Positions 36,277-47,828 of a stretch of DNA of 64,000 bases are shown here, in pieces. Source of the DNA: Brassica napus (taxonomy: Eukaryota; Streptophyta; Magnoliopsida; Brassicales; Brassicaceae); NCBI RefSeq assembly GCF_020379485.1, contig NC_063439.1, positions 16,249,188 through 16,313,187 on the forward strand, read 5' to 3'. A program made the position numbers and the translations under genes. Position 1 is the stretch's first letter. The number at the start of each line of letters is the position of its first letter. A model generated the notes under the pieces. That model was not told the DNA's origin, made no database searches, and was given only the letters and a program-made list of their open reading frames with translations.

Positions 36277-37550
36277 CTCCTTCTTAATCATATCTCGACT
36301 TGACTCCAAGCTGCTTCTTGAGATCTTCAAAACCTTGAACCGTCAAATGCCTTTGTGAGAATGTCAACGAGTTGATCATCCCCTTTGCAATACTCCAGTT
36401 CAATGATTCCTTTTTGCTCAGCTTCCCTCACAAAATGGTACTTGATCTTTATGTGCTTCGTCTTTCTGTGTTGCACCGGAATCTTTCCAATTGCTATTGC
36501 TGATTTGTTGTCACATAAGATCGGAATGCCTCCTTCAAATTTCTGACCAAAATCTTCAAATAGTCTTTGTAACCAAACAGCTTGATTTGCTGCTGCACAT
36601 ATGGCTATGTACTCCGCCATAGCCGTTGATTGAGCCACTATTTGTTGCTTACTTGACTGCCAACAAAACATGGCTGATCCAAGAGTAAGCACATAACCTG
36701 AAGTGCTTTTCTTGTCTTCCTTACAGCCACCCCAATCGCTGTCCGAGTAGCCTACGAGTCTTGGTTCTTTCACGCTTGTGAAGTACACTCCAAAGCTTGA
36801 TGTTCCTTTGCCATATTTTAACACCTTTTGGCTTTTTGGTAGTGGTTCATGCGAGGTGATGACATGTATCTTGAGAGATAGGCGCTTGCATACATCACAT
36901 CAGGTCTTGATGCACACAAGTACAAAAGTCCCCCAACAATGCTTCCATACTTAGTTGGATTTCCATACTCCTTGTCATCCTCAACTCCTTTCCCTTGTGG
37001 TGTAAGTGGATTGCTTACACTCTTGTTGTCTCGCATCCCAAACTTATCTACAAGTTTGTTTGCATACTTTTCTAGTGAAAGAAATATGCCTCAATTGTCT
37101 TGAATTACTTCCATTCTAAGAAAGTAGTTCAACAATCCAAGATTCACCATCTCGAAATTATTTCTTCATGTTCTCCTTGAATGTGTTGATGATCTGAATG
37201 TTTCTTCCTGTGATGATTATATCATCCACATATAGACTCACGGTCAACACATCTCCTCTTTGCTTCATGATGTATAAGGCCGCATCATTCACACTTCTCT
37301 TAAAACCGTTGTGAAGAAAGTATGAATATATCCTTCCATACCATGCCCTTAGGGCTTGCTTTAAACCATATAAATCTTTGTGTAGCCTTAACACCTTGTG
37401 TTCCTTCCCGTGTGTCACATACCCAGGCGGTTGTGTGACATACACTTCTTCCTTGAGGTCGCCATTGAGAAAGGCTGACTTCATATCCATCTGATACAAT
37501 CACCACTTCATCTGAGCCGCATAGGCAAGTATGAATCACTAGGCTCTCGC
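36277..37550 (-). pseudogene. Ty1/copia pol remnant: reverse transcriptase and RNase H
   Basis: Reading leftward from about 37500: RT with MDMKSAFLNGDLKEEVYV, QPPG, DLYGLKQALRAWYGRI and the catalytic LYVDDIIITG. A linker has ASRPDVMYA. RNase H follows, with YSDSDWGGCKEDKKSTSGYV, WQSSKQQIVAQSTAMAEYIA, CDNKSAIAI and TKHIKIKYHFVRE. Frame changes near 36820 and 37040-37160 and at the very end (the last residues, GVKSRYD, are in another frame) show it is dead. Integrase, gag and the 5' LTR are missing; the copy is cut near 37550 by unclassified repeat DNA. Confidence 0.85.
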
Positions 37551-37984
37551 TTTCTAGGTTCGTCTATTGACCATTGTTGATCGATGATTCTATATGAATA
37601 TCTATCGATTCACTATTCAAAACGTTGACCGATTATTCTATTTGAATATCGATCGACGCTGTTGGTCAAGCGTTAATGTGCGGGTTGAATGAGCTCACTA
37701 GATCAGCTCTTGCCTTACTCTTAGCAAGATCTTAGTTCAATTAGAATGGTTTCAGGATGAGATGAAAGCTATCGCTTATATCTAACAATCTTAGGGCAAG
37801 TTCTAGGTAGCTATTCTAGAATCAAACATTAATGACAATCCTAATGATTAATATAACAACTTAGCAATCTATAGTCGGGGCTAATCCCTCATAAACTATT
37901 TAAACCCTAAAATCTAACAAGAAACTACTCAGACATGGCCAAGCAATTCATAACAGCAAATAGATATGAAAACTGCATTAAAAT
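37551..37984. repeat. Unclassified repeat DNA left of LINE copy 2
   Basis: Contains several copies of the word ATCGATCGA or close variants (CGATCGAC, TCGATTCAC) separated by about 30-60 bases. The same word family occurs at 43505-43575, on the other side of the LINE. The LINE therefore seems to have landed in a larger repeat. I cannot name its family and see no protein. Confidence 0.4.
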
Positions 37985-38109
37985 AATAGATAGACGAGGC
38001 AAGATGGTATATGGTTCTGGTATCGGTTTTGGAGATGGTATTGTGTTTGGTCTCATCAAACCAAATGCAGATTGACTCTAGCTGCTAAAATTAGGATCAT
38101 GTCAGGATT

Positions 38110-38940
38110 ATGGGCTTATTTTATCAGCAGCTTTGTGGTCAGGACAATAACCGATATAATGGTGATGCTTTGCGTGCACAATGGTCAACTTCAAAGAAGT
38201 ACCAGGCAAAGAGTGTAATAGTTTTAATAAGAAAAGACTTATGGAGGATATTAGTTGCATTCTGGTTATGGCACTGTATGGTCAAAGCATATAGATATTA
38301 TACAGATCAACTTTTTGGCAAAGTTTGGGTACATGTAATGGTGAACATAATGGGCTCTTTAGTCGTACGGTATTTTGTCTTATGGGAACAAAAGCAGAGT
38401 GAAGGAAATCATCTTCAATATTTTTATCAGACAATTTTAACTGGTGAATGTAAATGGTCCTATTTAAGTAGGACTCATGCTTGTTTTGTTTCGATATGGT
38501 TTGCTCTGTGGGTGATGGGAATGGATTGGTATCGCGATAATTATCTGGTTATACGGACCGTAAGGCGAGTTTTTGAAACCATACTGCAGCGGTTTCAGTA
38601 CTTGGTCTCATCAAACCAAGGACTGGATCAGTTATTTTATGTGCAGCACATGAGGACAAATGGGCTCATTTTTGTAGGCTACGAGATGGAAATATGGGAT
38701 GATTTGTGGTTTGTTGTTGGTAACTATAGTTATAATAATAGAACAATAATTAAACAGATGAAGAAAGCTTTAGGATTTTCATTGAACTTACGGGCATTGA
38801 CATGCACTAGAGGACAGAAAAGTCATAACAAGGGTTTGTGGACAATATGGGAGCAAGGAATCAATTCATCTTGTGGACGTTTTTTGGGTATATTGCTTCA
38901 CATATGTGATAAAGACGATTACAAATATTATTATATATGA
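38110..38940 (+). CDS. 276-codon aromatic-rich frame upstream of LINE ORF2
   Basis: An unbroken 831-nt frame between the LINE leader and ORF2, ending in ATGA that overlaps the ORF2 start (38937) by four bases. Trp, Tyr, Phe and Val are very frequent (WFALWVMGMDWYRDNYL). It has no CCHC knuckle, RRM or DUF4283-type domain expected of a plant L1 ORF1, and I do not recognise it. The last residues (DDYKYYYI) resemble the end of the shorter frame in copy 1 (DQYKYYFL). It may be the antisense or non-coding side of another sequence that happens to be open. Function unknown. Confidence 0.35.
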   Translation: MGLFYQQLCGQDNNRYNGDALRAQWSTSKKYQAKSVIVLIRKDLWRILVAFWLWHCMVKAYRYYTDQLFGKVWVHVMVNIMGSLVVRYFVLWEQKQSEGNHLQYFYQTILTGECKWSYLSRTHACFVSIWFALWVMGMDWYRDNYLVIRTVRRVFETILQRFQYLVSSNQGLDQLFYVQHMRTNGLIFVGYEMEIWDDLWFVVGNYSYNNRTIIKQMKKALGFSLNLRALTCTRGQKSHNKGLWTIWEQGINSSCGRFLGILLHICDKDDYKYYYI

Positions 38941-40158
38941 AAATACTAAGATGGAATTGTAGAAGACTCGGAAGTCACTGGACCATAAGTTATCTTTGGG
39001 AAATATGGCACAAACATAAACCAGATTTTTTTTATCTGAAACGAAACATGATTTCGAATTCGTACAAAAGTTTCAATCTCATTTTGGATATGATAGTTTG
39101 GTTACTGTGGATCCAAATGGGAGGAGTGGTGGTTTAGTTCTTTTTTATAACAACGAATATCAAGTTAAAATCTTATATTCCAGCAACAGAATGATAGATA
39201 TCGAGGCGGTGGCAAAAGGAAAACAAGTTTCCTATGAGGAACCGGTACAAAAGCTAAGAGAACAGGTTTGGGAGAAACTAACTCGATTTGGATTATCACG
39301 TTCGGAACCTTGGTTTATTATTGGAGATCTAAATGAAATCACTGGAAATCATGAAAAGGATGGGGGTTCCCTACGATGTACAACTTCCTTCATTCCTTTT
39401 AACAACATGATAAGGAATAGTGGACTATTAGAATTTCCGGCTCGAGATAATACACTGTCTTGGCGAGGAAGGAGGGGCAAAGGTAAAGGAGCAGTGATGA
39501 TCAGATGTCGATTGGATCGGGCCTTGGCAAATGAGGAATGGCATACGCTTTTCCCATGGTCTTACACAGAATACTTGAAGATGGTGGGTTCTGATCATCG
39601 CCATGTGGTTGCTTTTTTGGAGGATAATTTATCAAGGAAAAAAGGGGACAGTTCAGGTTTGATAAGAGATGGATTGGACAAGAGGGTCTCATGGAATCAA
39701 TTGTGGCAGGCTGGACGGAAAGTCAGGGAGGACAAATAGTGGATTTTGTTACAAAAATTAATAATTGTCGTCATGAAATATCTTCATGGAGAAAAGATAA
39801 TGAACCATATGGGAATGACAAAATTAAAGATCTCCAACATGCACTGGAAAAAAATTCAAATGGATAATAATAGATCTCAAGAGGAGATTCTCGAGGTTTC
39901 CAGAAAGTTACAAGAGGCCTATAAGGATGAGGAGGAATATTGGCATAAAAAAAGAAGGAATATGTGGTACTCATCTGGAGATCTTAATACTAAGTTTTAC
40001 CATGCCTTGACAAAACAGTGTAGGATTCGTAATAAAATAGTGGGACTCCATGATAAAATGGGTAGTTGGATAACCGAAGAGAACGGAGTTGAGAAGGTGG
40101 CGGTCGATTATTTTGAAGGTTTGTTTAGGACCACAGATCCAATGGAATTTGATAGCCA

Positions 40159-40186
40159 CCCCCCCCCCCCCCCCCCCCCCCCCCCC
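40159..40186 (+). repeat. Run of 28 C in LINE ORF2
   Basis: Twenty-eight consecutive C. In copy 1 the same place holds about 35 bases of ordinary coding sequence between GATAG and AAATGAATCAA. Possibly a sequencing or assembly artefact, or a true expansion. Confidence 0.9.
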
Positions 40187-41691
40187 AAATGAATCAAGTT
40201 TTATTGAGAATGGCAACAGAGGAAGAGGTCCGACAAGCTTTATTCATGATGCACCCGGAGAATGCGTCAGGTCCGAATGGGATGACAGCTCTTTTTTTTC
40301 AGCATTCCTGGCATGTTATTAAGAAGGATGTGGTTGAGATGGTGAATAATTTTCTACTTATAGGAAATATGGATCCATGTTTAAATATTACTAATATCTG
40401 TATGATTCCGAAAATAGAGAGACTCACAAGGATAACAGAACTAAGGCCGATAAGTTTATGTAATGTAGGTTACAAGATTATCTCGAAAGTTTTGTGTCAA
40501 ATATTGAAAATTTGCCTACCACGGCTAATTTTGGAGACACAATCGGCATTTGTGGCGAGCAGGTTAATCTCGGATAATATTCTTATAGCGCTGAAAATGT
40601 TTCATGGACTGAAGACCAATAAGTCTTGTTAAAACAAGTTTACGTCAATCAAAACAGATATGAGCAAGGCGTACGATAGGATAGAGTGGAGCTTTATTGA
40701 GGCTCTTCTTTACAAAATGGGATTTGATCCTCGTTGGACCAACTTAATGTTGGAATGTATTTCTTCGGTTCAATATAGGGTACTTCTCAATAGTCAGCCA
40801 CGAGGTCTTATCACTCCACAGCGGGGCTTACGACAAGGGGATCTTTTGTCTCCGTATTTATTTATTTATTATGTGTACTGAGGCATTAATCGCGAATATT
40901 AAGAAGGCGGAGAGAGTGAAACAATTAACTAGTCTAAAGGTAGCAAGAGCTTGTCCAGTAGCTCAGTTTTGGTGGAGTCCAGGAGGAAGTACAAAAGACA
41001 TGCATTGGAAATCATGGGATAAATTATTTGTGCCTAATGATAATGGTGGACTAGGTTTTAAGGATCTTATTGATTTTAATACGGCGATGCTTGGAAAGCA
41101 ATTGTGGAGGCTGATTGAAAAGCCAAATACTCTTTTTTCAAGCGTCTTCAAATGACGGTACTACAGGAATGCTTAACCCCTGGAACCGATCCGCTCATAC
41201 TCCCCGTCATATGATTGGAAGAGTATTATTGCTGCTAGATCTTTAGTTTGTAAAGGACTAATTAAAAGGGTGGGAACATGTTCATCTATTTTAGTATGGA
41301 ATGATCCTTAGATCCCAGCCACTCGCCTGAGACCAACAAACAAAAACCTTCAAAATAGTTACCCGGACCTCACAGTGGATTCCCTCATTAATCCGAAATC
41401 CTGAACATGGAATTTACAGGCAATCAGGACTTTGGTGGATCCTCATGATGTAAAAATTATTGAAAGTATTCCATTCAGTAGAAATCAGATGGAGGATAGG
41501 AATGGATGGTATTTTACTAACAATGAGAAATACTCGGTCCAATTAGGTTATCAACTGGAACGGGTCTATCTTGACAAGAAAAAACCACCAGAATTTTATG
41601 GTCCCAAAGTGGATACACTAAAAGCTTTCTGCTGGAAAATGATGTGCCCCCGAAGATAAAACATTTCTTATCGCAACTCCTTTCAGGATGT

Positions 41692-42470
41692 TGACTGGAA
41701 CGACGAAGAAGCTGTGCTATTCCCAAACTGGGAAACTCGAATCACATGATTTGAAAGTGAAATAACTTTTTCTTGCCAACTCCTATGAGATATTCAACTT
41801 CCTGGTGATTCTCCATCACTTTATGTATCCAAATAAAGCTTCTGACAAAGTGATTAATTCTGGTTTGATTGGAACGACGAAAAAGCTGTGCTATTCCCAA
41901 ACTGAAAAACTGGAATCACCTGATTTGAAAGTAGAATAACTTCTTCATCCCAACTCTTATGAGACTTATTAAACTTCCTGATGATTCTCCACCACTTTAT
42001 GTATCCAAATCAAGCTTCTCACAAAGTATTTCATCCTGGTTTGATTGGAACAACGAAGAAGCTGTGATATTCCACAACCTGGAAACTGGAATCACCAGAT
42101 TTGAAAGTGGGATAACTTCTTCATCCCAACTCCTATGAGATTTATTCAACTTCCTGGTGATTCTCGACCACTTTATCTGTCCAATTCAAGCTTCTCACAA
42201 AGTGATTCATCCTGGTTTGCATGGAACGACGAAGAAGCTGTCCTATTCCCAAACTGGGAAAATGGAATCACCTTATTTGAAAGTGGGAAAACTTCTTCAT
42301 TCCAACTCCTATGAGGTTTATTCAAGTTCCTGGTGATTCTCCACCACTTTATGTATCCAAATCAAGCTTCTCAGAAAGTGATTCTTCCTGGTTTGATTGG
42401 AACGGAAGAAGCCGTGCTATTCCCAAACTAGGAAACTGGAATCACATGATTTGAAAGTGGGATACCTTCT
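41692..42470 (+). repeat. CentBr-type centromeric satellite array, about 4.4 monomers of 176 bp
   Basis: The word GGAACGACGAAGAAGCTGTG or a close variant recurs at 41697, 41871, 42047, 42223 and 42399, spacings of 174, 176, 176 and 176. Each unit also has CAAACTGGGAAACTGGAATC, GATTTGAAAGTGGGATAAC, CTCCACCACTTTATGTATCC and AAGCTTCTCACAAAGTG variants. Unit length and sequence match my memory of the Brassica centromeric HindIII satellite. The array begins right after LINE sequence and ends where LINE sequence resumes (near 42487). Monomers differ by scattered substitutions, so the array is not freshly amplified. Confidence 0.88.
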
Positions 42471-43275
42471 TCGGGTACAGACCAGTACATCAAGTGTGGA
42501 CATTATCTAAGATACCATCGCATCCCAATATTTTTCCTATCAGTTCTTTTTTCGCTATTATGGATCATCTTTTTTGGAGAGTCAATCCAAAGATGGATGA
42601 CCACCAATTTGCATGGATATTATGGTATATATGGAAAGGCCAGAATAACAAAGTTTTTAGCAATCTGGATATTGATCCGAGGAAAACACTTAAAATAGCA
42701 GAATTGGAGTCATCACTTTGGGCTGAGGCACATGTAGTAAATGACCCAACGAGGGGGCATCAGGTACAGACCAGTCCCCCATTTGCGACGCCAGGACGAT
42801 GGTGCTTCATAGATGGATCATGGAACTATAAGGATTTATTTTCAGGGCAAGACTGTTATAGCACTTTGCCGGGTTTTGATGGTTTATTAGGGCAAGGAAT
42901 GTAAGGGCATGTCTCTTACCCCTTCATTCGGAGGTAGATGCATTAATTTGAGCAATGGAAGGTATGAAGAATTTAAGACAGTTTCAGGTAACGTTTGCAA
43001 CGGATTGTTCTCAATTGGTGAAGATGGTTCCAGAACCAGAAAAATTGTCAGCATTTGAAAGCTATCAGGAAGACATCAAGCTATTAAAAGGATATTTTCT
43101 CAACTTAGACATCGTTCATGTACCCCGAACGGAGAACCTACGGGCGGATAGCTTAGCACGCGGTGCTAGAAAACAACCGTTTTTCATCGTTTACACGGAT
43201 GTGGAGTTACTGATTTGGTTTACAGAGTCAACATGAGTATGTAAATGTTTGTTGTCAAAAAAAAAAATAGATAGA

Positions 43276-45699
43276 TATTAATGGAGTTCCAATCACAAAT
43301 AACTTTGGATGTTCTCTCTAATCTACTAAAAATCCTAGAAAACCTTTGATGTGAAAAACAATAAAACAAGAAAGCACACCTTGCCTCTAACATGTTGGCA
43401 AAGCTTATATAATTAGGTTAAAACTCGCCAGGGATAATCTTGTAAATTGGTGAAGACTTGGGATCTATGTCGGCTGTGATCATACGGGCTTTCTGCGCTT
43501 CACTGTCGATCGATGTCAAGATGGGAACATCGATCGATTATTCCTCTTCAATATCGACCGATGGTCGAGCTCGATGGTCATCTCGGGTGCTTACTCCAAA
43601 TATCTCCAAAATGCTCCAAAATAATCACTTTCCTCCAAATCACTCATGATCAAATATATACTCTAAATAGACTCTATAATATAATAATTAGTAATTAAAA
43701 CACTTATAAACCATGGGTAAAAGTGGGTCAAATCCATGGTCTATCAAGCAGCAAGCCATGAAGAAGCGTATGGCTAGTACTATGTGGCGGAGACCATAAG
43801 TATTGAGCCTAGGTGTGATTATTCAAGGGAGGCGTGTGTGATCTGATCATGGGTAAGGATGGACGACCTGATCCATAGATGATGGATCAAGGTGTCTGAT
43901 CTGATTGATCAAAGGATACATCGGTAGTAAGAGTAAGACTGAACGACTCCACTGGGACATGGTTCCATGGCCAGTTAGGTAAGTGTGGGCTCTTATCAGT
44001 TCTGAGTCATGTGGGATGGTTGGTTGATTGACTTAGAATTTGATGGGAATCATTAGTCCAATAGCTGGACTTGGTATCATAAGCTAATAAGCAAAAATGT
44101 TGTTGGATGATGCATGAGCCAGGAAGGGCCAAATGCATATCCTTAATTGTTTGAAGGCTTCTCAAGGGTTACTTAAGTTTATGGGGATGGTTGGCTGAAT
44201 GACTAAGTACCTAAGCGAGTTGTTTTATGAGTAAAGGAGCTGAATGCAGTATATGGCAGCTGGCCATAGCTCGGTCTTAGCTCAGTTTGAGTGTGACAGC
44301 TCGATCAACTGGTCTACGAGTTCATTCAGCTAGAGCAGCTGGACCGATAAGCTAACAAGCTGTGTGGATGTGACCAAGTTATGATCTTGATCTAGCAATA
44401 TTTGCTTAGATAGAATGGTTTAGAGGTATGGAACCTCAGATAGTTAGACTTGAACCGAGTTAAGAACTGATCTCTAAGCTGGATGGTAGTTAGTTGAGCT
44501 AACTAGAGCATAGATGATTAAACAGTTAAGTGTATGGTTGGATTTAAATCCAATGTTATGAAATAATATTCCGCTGCGTATAACTATGAATGATCTCAGC
44601 TATGAAAGGCTAAGGAAGTCTTTAGCTAAAGTCTAAGGTAGCCATTGCCTAAGGGCGAACTTATAGAAGTATGGTTAAAATTAGGAAGTTCTGGCAGTAT
44701 GTGGTCTGAGCGACGAAGGACATCGACCGCGGCTTAGACAGCCGGGTTGGGGCCCTTCAAGATCCGCCACTGCTGCACCTTAAAACGCCGACTCCACACC
44801 TCGAAGACCTCGCCGCCTCGTTGTTGCTCCAGAGATTCACCACCTACCACTGGATCTAGTTCCCCTCGAGGTCGATTTAGGTCTCCGGCTAGCGACATTT
44901 CCCTATAAACTCAAACATATCGACGACAAAGAGAGATCCAAGGAAGAGAAGCAAAAGGAAGATAGAGGAGAGGAGAGAATGGACTGTCGGCGTGGCGTCT
45001 AAACACCACCAGCTGGAGGCAATCGACAAAATTTCTTTTCTGTGGCTAGAGAGGAAGATAAGGTAGAGAGACACCCAATATGTTTCGAGTAGTGGTTAAT
45101 TTTGGTTAGAGTTTGATAGTTTATATAGTTTGTTCAAAATAAAATATTAATTTAAAATAAAATTAGCATGATAACAAAGTTCAGAGAAGAAATAATACGA
45201 AGATAATTGTTGACGTTGGAATTAAAAGGGGAAATTGGCATAAATACCATATTCATATTACCATTTTTTCATGTTTATACTAATCACTTTTACCTTCACT
45301 TTTAATGAAGGGTAAAAGATATTTATACCCATAGGTGAACTAATCTAGACTTAGTATTTAGAGTTGAAAGGTAGAGTAGAGTTTTTGGAATGTGAAATTT
45401 AGGATTATAATAAATATATAAATAATATTCAATTAAAAAATAGTTTCAAACATAATTTTTGATCCTTTTTGAAAAACAAAATTTCAAAAAAAAAATTACA
45501 AAAAATTCTAATTTTAAAAAGTATAATTCGAAAACATTTATTTTTTATTTTATTTATTTATTTATTTAAATAATTATTTATTTTATATATAGAGAATAAA
45601 GATATAAGAGTCTTTACCTTTTTAACGAAAAAGATATTTTTGAAAATATCTATTTAGTGGTGGTAAAAATGAATAATGTTACTTGTAAACATAAAAATT
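43276..45699. repeat. Unclassified repeat DNA right of LINE copy 2, no gene
   Basis: The first 400 bases share the CGATCGAT word family with 37551-37984. At 43700-44650 there are repeated words such as GGTCTACGAG, GAGCAGCTGG and GCTGATC-type blocks that suggest an LTR or internal non-coding part of a retrotransposon. The minus frame at 44889-45074 has no domain. 45130-45690 is AT-rich. I cannot name the element. Confidence 0.35.
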
Positions 45700-46886
45700 T
45701 TCCAGTATAAACAACTGACGGAGGATTTACTAATGCTTCTACACCAGGAGATCTAGGTTTCAATTCTCGGAGAAGACATAATTATGCGAATTAAAGGAGA
45801 AAAGGCTTACAAGAGATCTACAACATGGCGCAAGAAATACCGTCAAACGTAGCTCAGGTGATGCAGTCAATCGTGAATCCTCATATGGCAGGTAGAATTG
45901 TCGGCTGTAGAATCGTCTGTGACATTTCTCATAATGGTAATTAGGCCTGTCCAATATGGTAAAACCGAACCGTACAAAACCGAATCGAACTGAAATAGAC
46001 AATATGGTGTGGTTTTGGTATATACCATATAAACCGAATGGATATGATTTTATAAAATCCGTAGGATTTGGATATGGTTTGGTTTATAACCGATTAAACC
46101 GAATAAACCGAACAAAACAGATCAAAAGTAGAAACATGTAAATATGTACATATTTTATAACGTCACATGAAAATCTATTTTTATATAATTTATTTGTTTA
46201 TTAATAATTATTACCATATTTTTTATAGTAATAAAGAATCCTAATTTGAAAAACACTTAAAATATAATTAAATAACAATTTATCGCAACTAAGGCTTCTT
46301 ATTTTCTTAATCTTCTTCTTTTAATTATTTTGCTTTCTCTTAGCATTGATTAAATTGAAGTGAATGTTATAAATTTGATGGATAATAATTAGAAAAAATT
46401 CTTCACAATTTTTTTTTTATTTATAAACGAACAGAACTTCACTCGAAAAAAGTATGACTTTGATGAATACTAAATATAGAAGAGTGTAAAAACTTTTCTT
46501 TCATACTCTCTTTTTTTTTTTATTTTTTTTTTCAAAATTTCGAGCTTTGATTTTAATTCTAAATTTGATTATTTCATCTGAAGGTATAAGCGTTTTTATT
46601 TGTTTTGTTCTTTTATTTGAAAATATAATATTTTTTAAATAAATAATTGCGATGACAATATGACTCTAAAATTTATATAATATGATCTCAAACTAAATAA
46701 TTATGTTTGGTATAAAACCGAATAAACCGAAAATCGACGGTATATAAACCGAACCGAAGTAAATATGGATTTAAATGGTAATTATATTTTATTAATCGAA
46801 ATATCAAAAAACCAGAAAAACTGAACCGAAACTGAACCGATATCCAGATTGAACACTTCTAGTTGTAATAACATTAAAAAAAAAAA
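45700..46886 (+). mobile_element. Second SINE copy, split by a hAT-like element
   Basis: 45700-45941 aligns with the SINE at 35483-35770 (B-box-like TAGGTTTCAATTCTC, GCTCAGGTGATGCAGTCA, GTGAATCCTCAT, ATCGTCTGT). Its tail, AATAACATT then an A run, resumes at 46862 and ends near 46886. The gap is a 920-bp insertion. The A-box end is diverged, so the start is approximate. Confidence 0.6.
45942..46861. mobile_element. hAT-like non-autonomous element inside the SINE (920 bp)
   Basis: Ends TAGGCCTGTCCAAT and ATTGAACACTTCTA are imperfect inverted repeats (10 of 14 match by my alignment). The flanks ATGGTAAT and GTTGTAAT match at 6 of 8 bases, as for an old hAT duplication. Both end regions are full of AACCGAA/AAACCGA words. 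No transposase frame. Confidence 0.55.
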
Positions 46887-46920
46887 CAGCTGATGGAAAA
46901 AAAAGAAGGACGAACGTAAT

Positions 46921-47060
46921 ACAATTTTGGGCCCAAAAATAGTGGCCGTTACAATAACAACAAAAGTCTACAATTTAGCCCAATATTATTTGTCATTGAC
47001 ACACGGCTACACCGAAAGCCCTAATCCACGACAAGGCATCACTATATAACAATTACACAC
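46921..47060 (+). promoter_or_regulatory. Promoter of the snoRNA host transcript
   Basis: It contains TGGGCC at 46928 (site II-like), TAGCCCAA near 46976, AAGCCCTAA at 47016 (telo-box-like) and TATATAA at 47043. Site II plus telo box plus TATA is the usual promoter of plant ribosomal-protein and snoRNA genes. Confidence 0.6.
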
Positions 47061-47401
47061 ACGCTAACAATTCGTCTTACAGTTGTTCAGCCGATTTTCT
47101 AGATTTTTCTTTGCTTTGATTGATCTCAGTTCGCTTTCTGGTTGATCGCTAATTCGATTTTAGTTTTCATAGTCTAGGTTTTTGAATGGCTTCATCAGAT
47201 AGTCGATGTGGATATGTCCGTTCCCATATGATTCGTTCCCTTGAAGCAATATTAATCGTGCTGTTCTCGTTATTATATATTTCTCCCTGATCAGTTCACA
47301 GCATCATACTGTTAATTCGAGTTTGATGCCGATTCTGGAGCATAACTTGGGCGACTACATATCTTGTTTATTCTTATTTTTCTCCGTCTTATTTATGGAT
47401 A

Positions 47402-47485
47402 AGAACAGTGATGAGTCATTTACAGACCTGTAATGATAGCGGTAATGATCGCTTTTCATTATGAACATCTAAGGGACTGAGTTCT
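47402..47485 (+). ncRNA. Box C/D snoRNA, predicted guide to 18S rRNA (U61-like)
   Basis: C box GTGATGA at 47408, D box CTGA at 47477, and a 5-bp terminal stem AGAAC/GTTCT. The 13 bases GAACATCTAAGGG (47463-47475) before the D box are complementary to CCCUUAGAUGUUC of plant 18S rRNA. By the fifth-base rule the methylated residue would be the first U of CCCUUAG, the site that U61 guides in animals as I recall. An internal TAATGAT could serve as C'. Confidence 0.75.
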
Positions 47486-47828
47486 CTGTTTTCATTTAGT
47501 GGTGGCTTTACATGCTTTAAAGATTCATGCTTTGTATTATATATACGTGAAGCTTGATGAGAACATATTAGCCTACATTAAATTTAGTTCCCCTCGCTAT
47601 CCTGTTCTTCAATTACAATGATGTTTCTCAGGACGTCGGTGAACAATAGTTCTCTTGTTTTACTCTGGTTTTGGTTTTATTTGATCAAATGAGGAACACT
47701 TTGCCAAGTTGTTGAATGCTCAGAAAATTTCTAGAGTATAATGATTCACTTGAATAGGAAGATCTGATGTTATTCTTTATAATTTTTCTGATATCAGATT
47801 TGTTTTTGATGGGTATTGTTGTAATATG

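Larger units (their letters stand above)
38937..43236 (+). pseudogene. LINE ORF2, copy 2 (endonuclease, RT, zf-RVT, RNase H), heavily damaged
   Basis: Endonuclease pieces: MKILRWNCRRLGSHWTISYL at 38937, GDLNEITGNHEKDGG, GSDHRHVVA. RT pieces: MTALFFQHSWHVIKK, LRPISLCNVGYKIISKVL, TDMSKAYDRIEW. At about 40865 a four-base TTAT duplication shifts the frame. A deletion then joins VARACP to [10 protein letters not shown] and removes the RT catalytic FADD segment present in copy 1. The zf-RVT part is interrupted by the satellite array; ILWYIWKGQNNKVF and RADSLARGARKQ mark the RNase H end. It cannot encode an active enzyme. Confidence 0.85.
37995..43265 (+). mobile_element. LINE (L1 type), copy 2, carrying a centromeric satellite array
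   Basis: The element is bounded by a 10-bp repeat AATAGATAGA (37985-37994 and 43266-43275) and ends in a poly-A tail. It has a 276-codon upstream frame, a heavily damaged ORF2 of the same family as copy 1, a 28-base C run and an array of about four and a half CentBr monomers in place of part of the zf-RVT region. The repeat at the ends is short and A/T-rich, so the exact edges are tentative. Confidence 0.75.

Noticed and set aside
47558..47600. Third C/D snoRNA (TTGATGA near 47557)
   Set aside because: No D box or terminal stem at a suitable distance.
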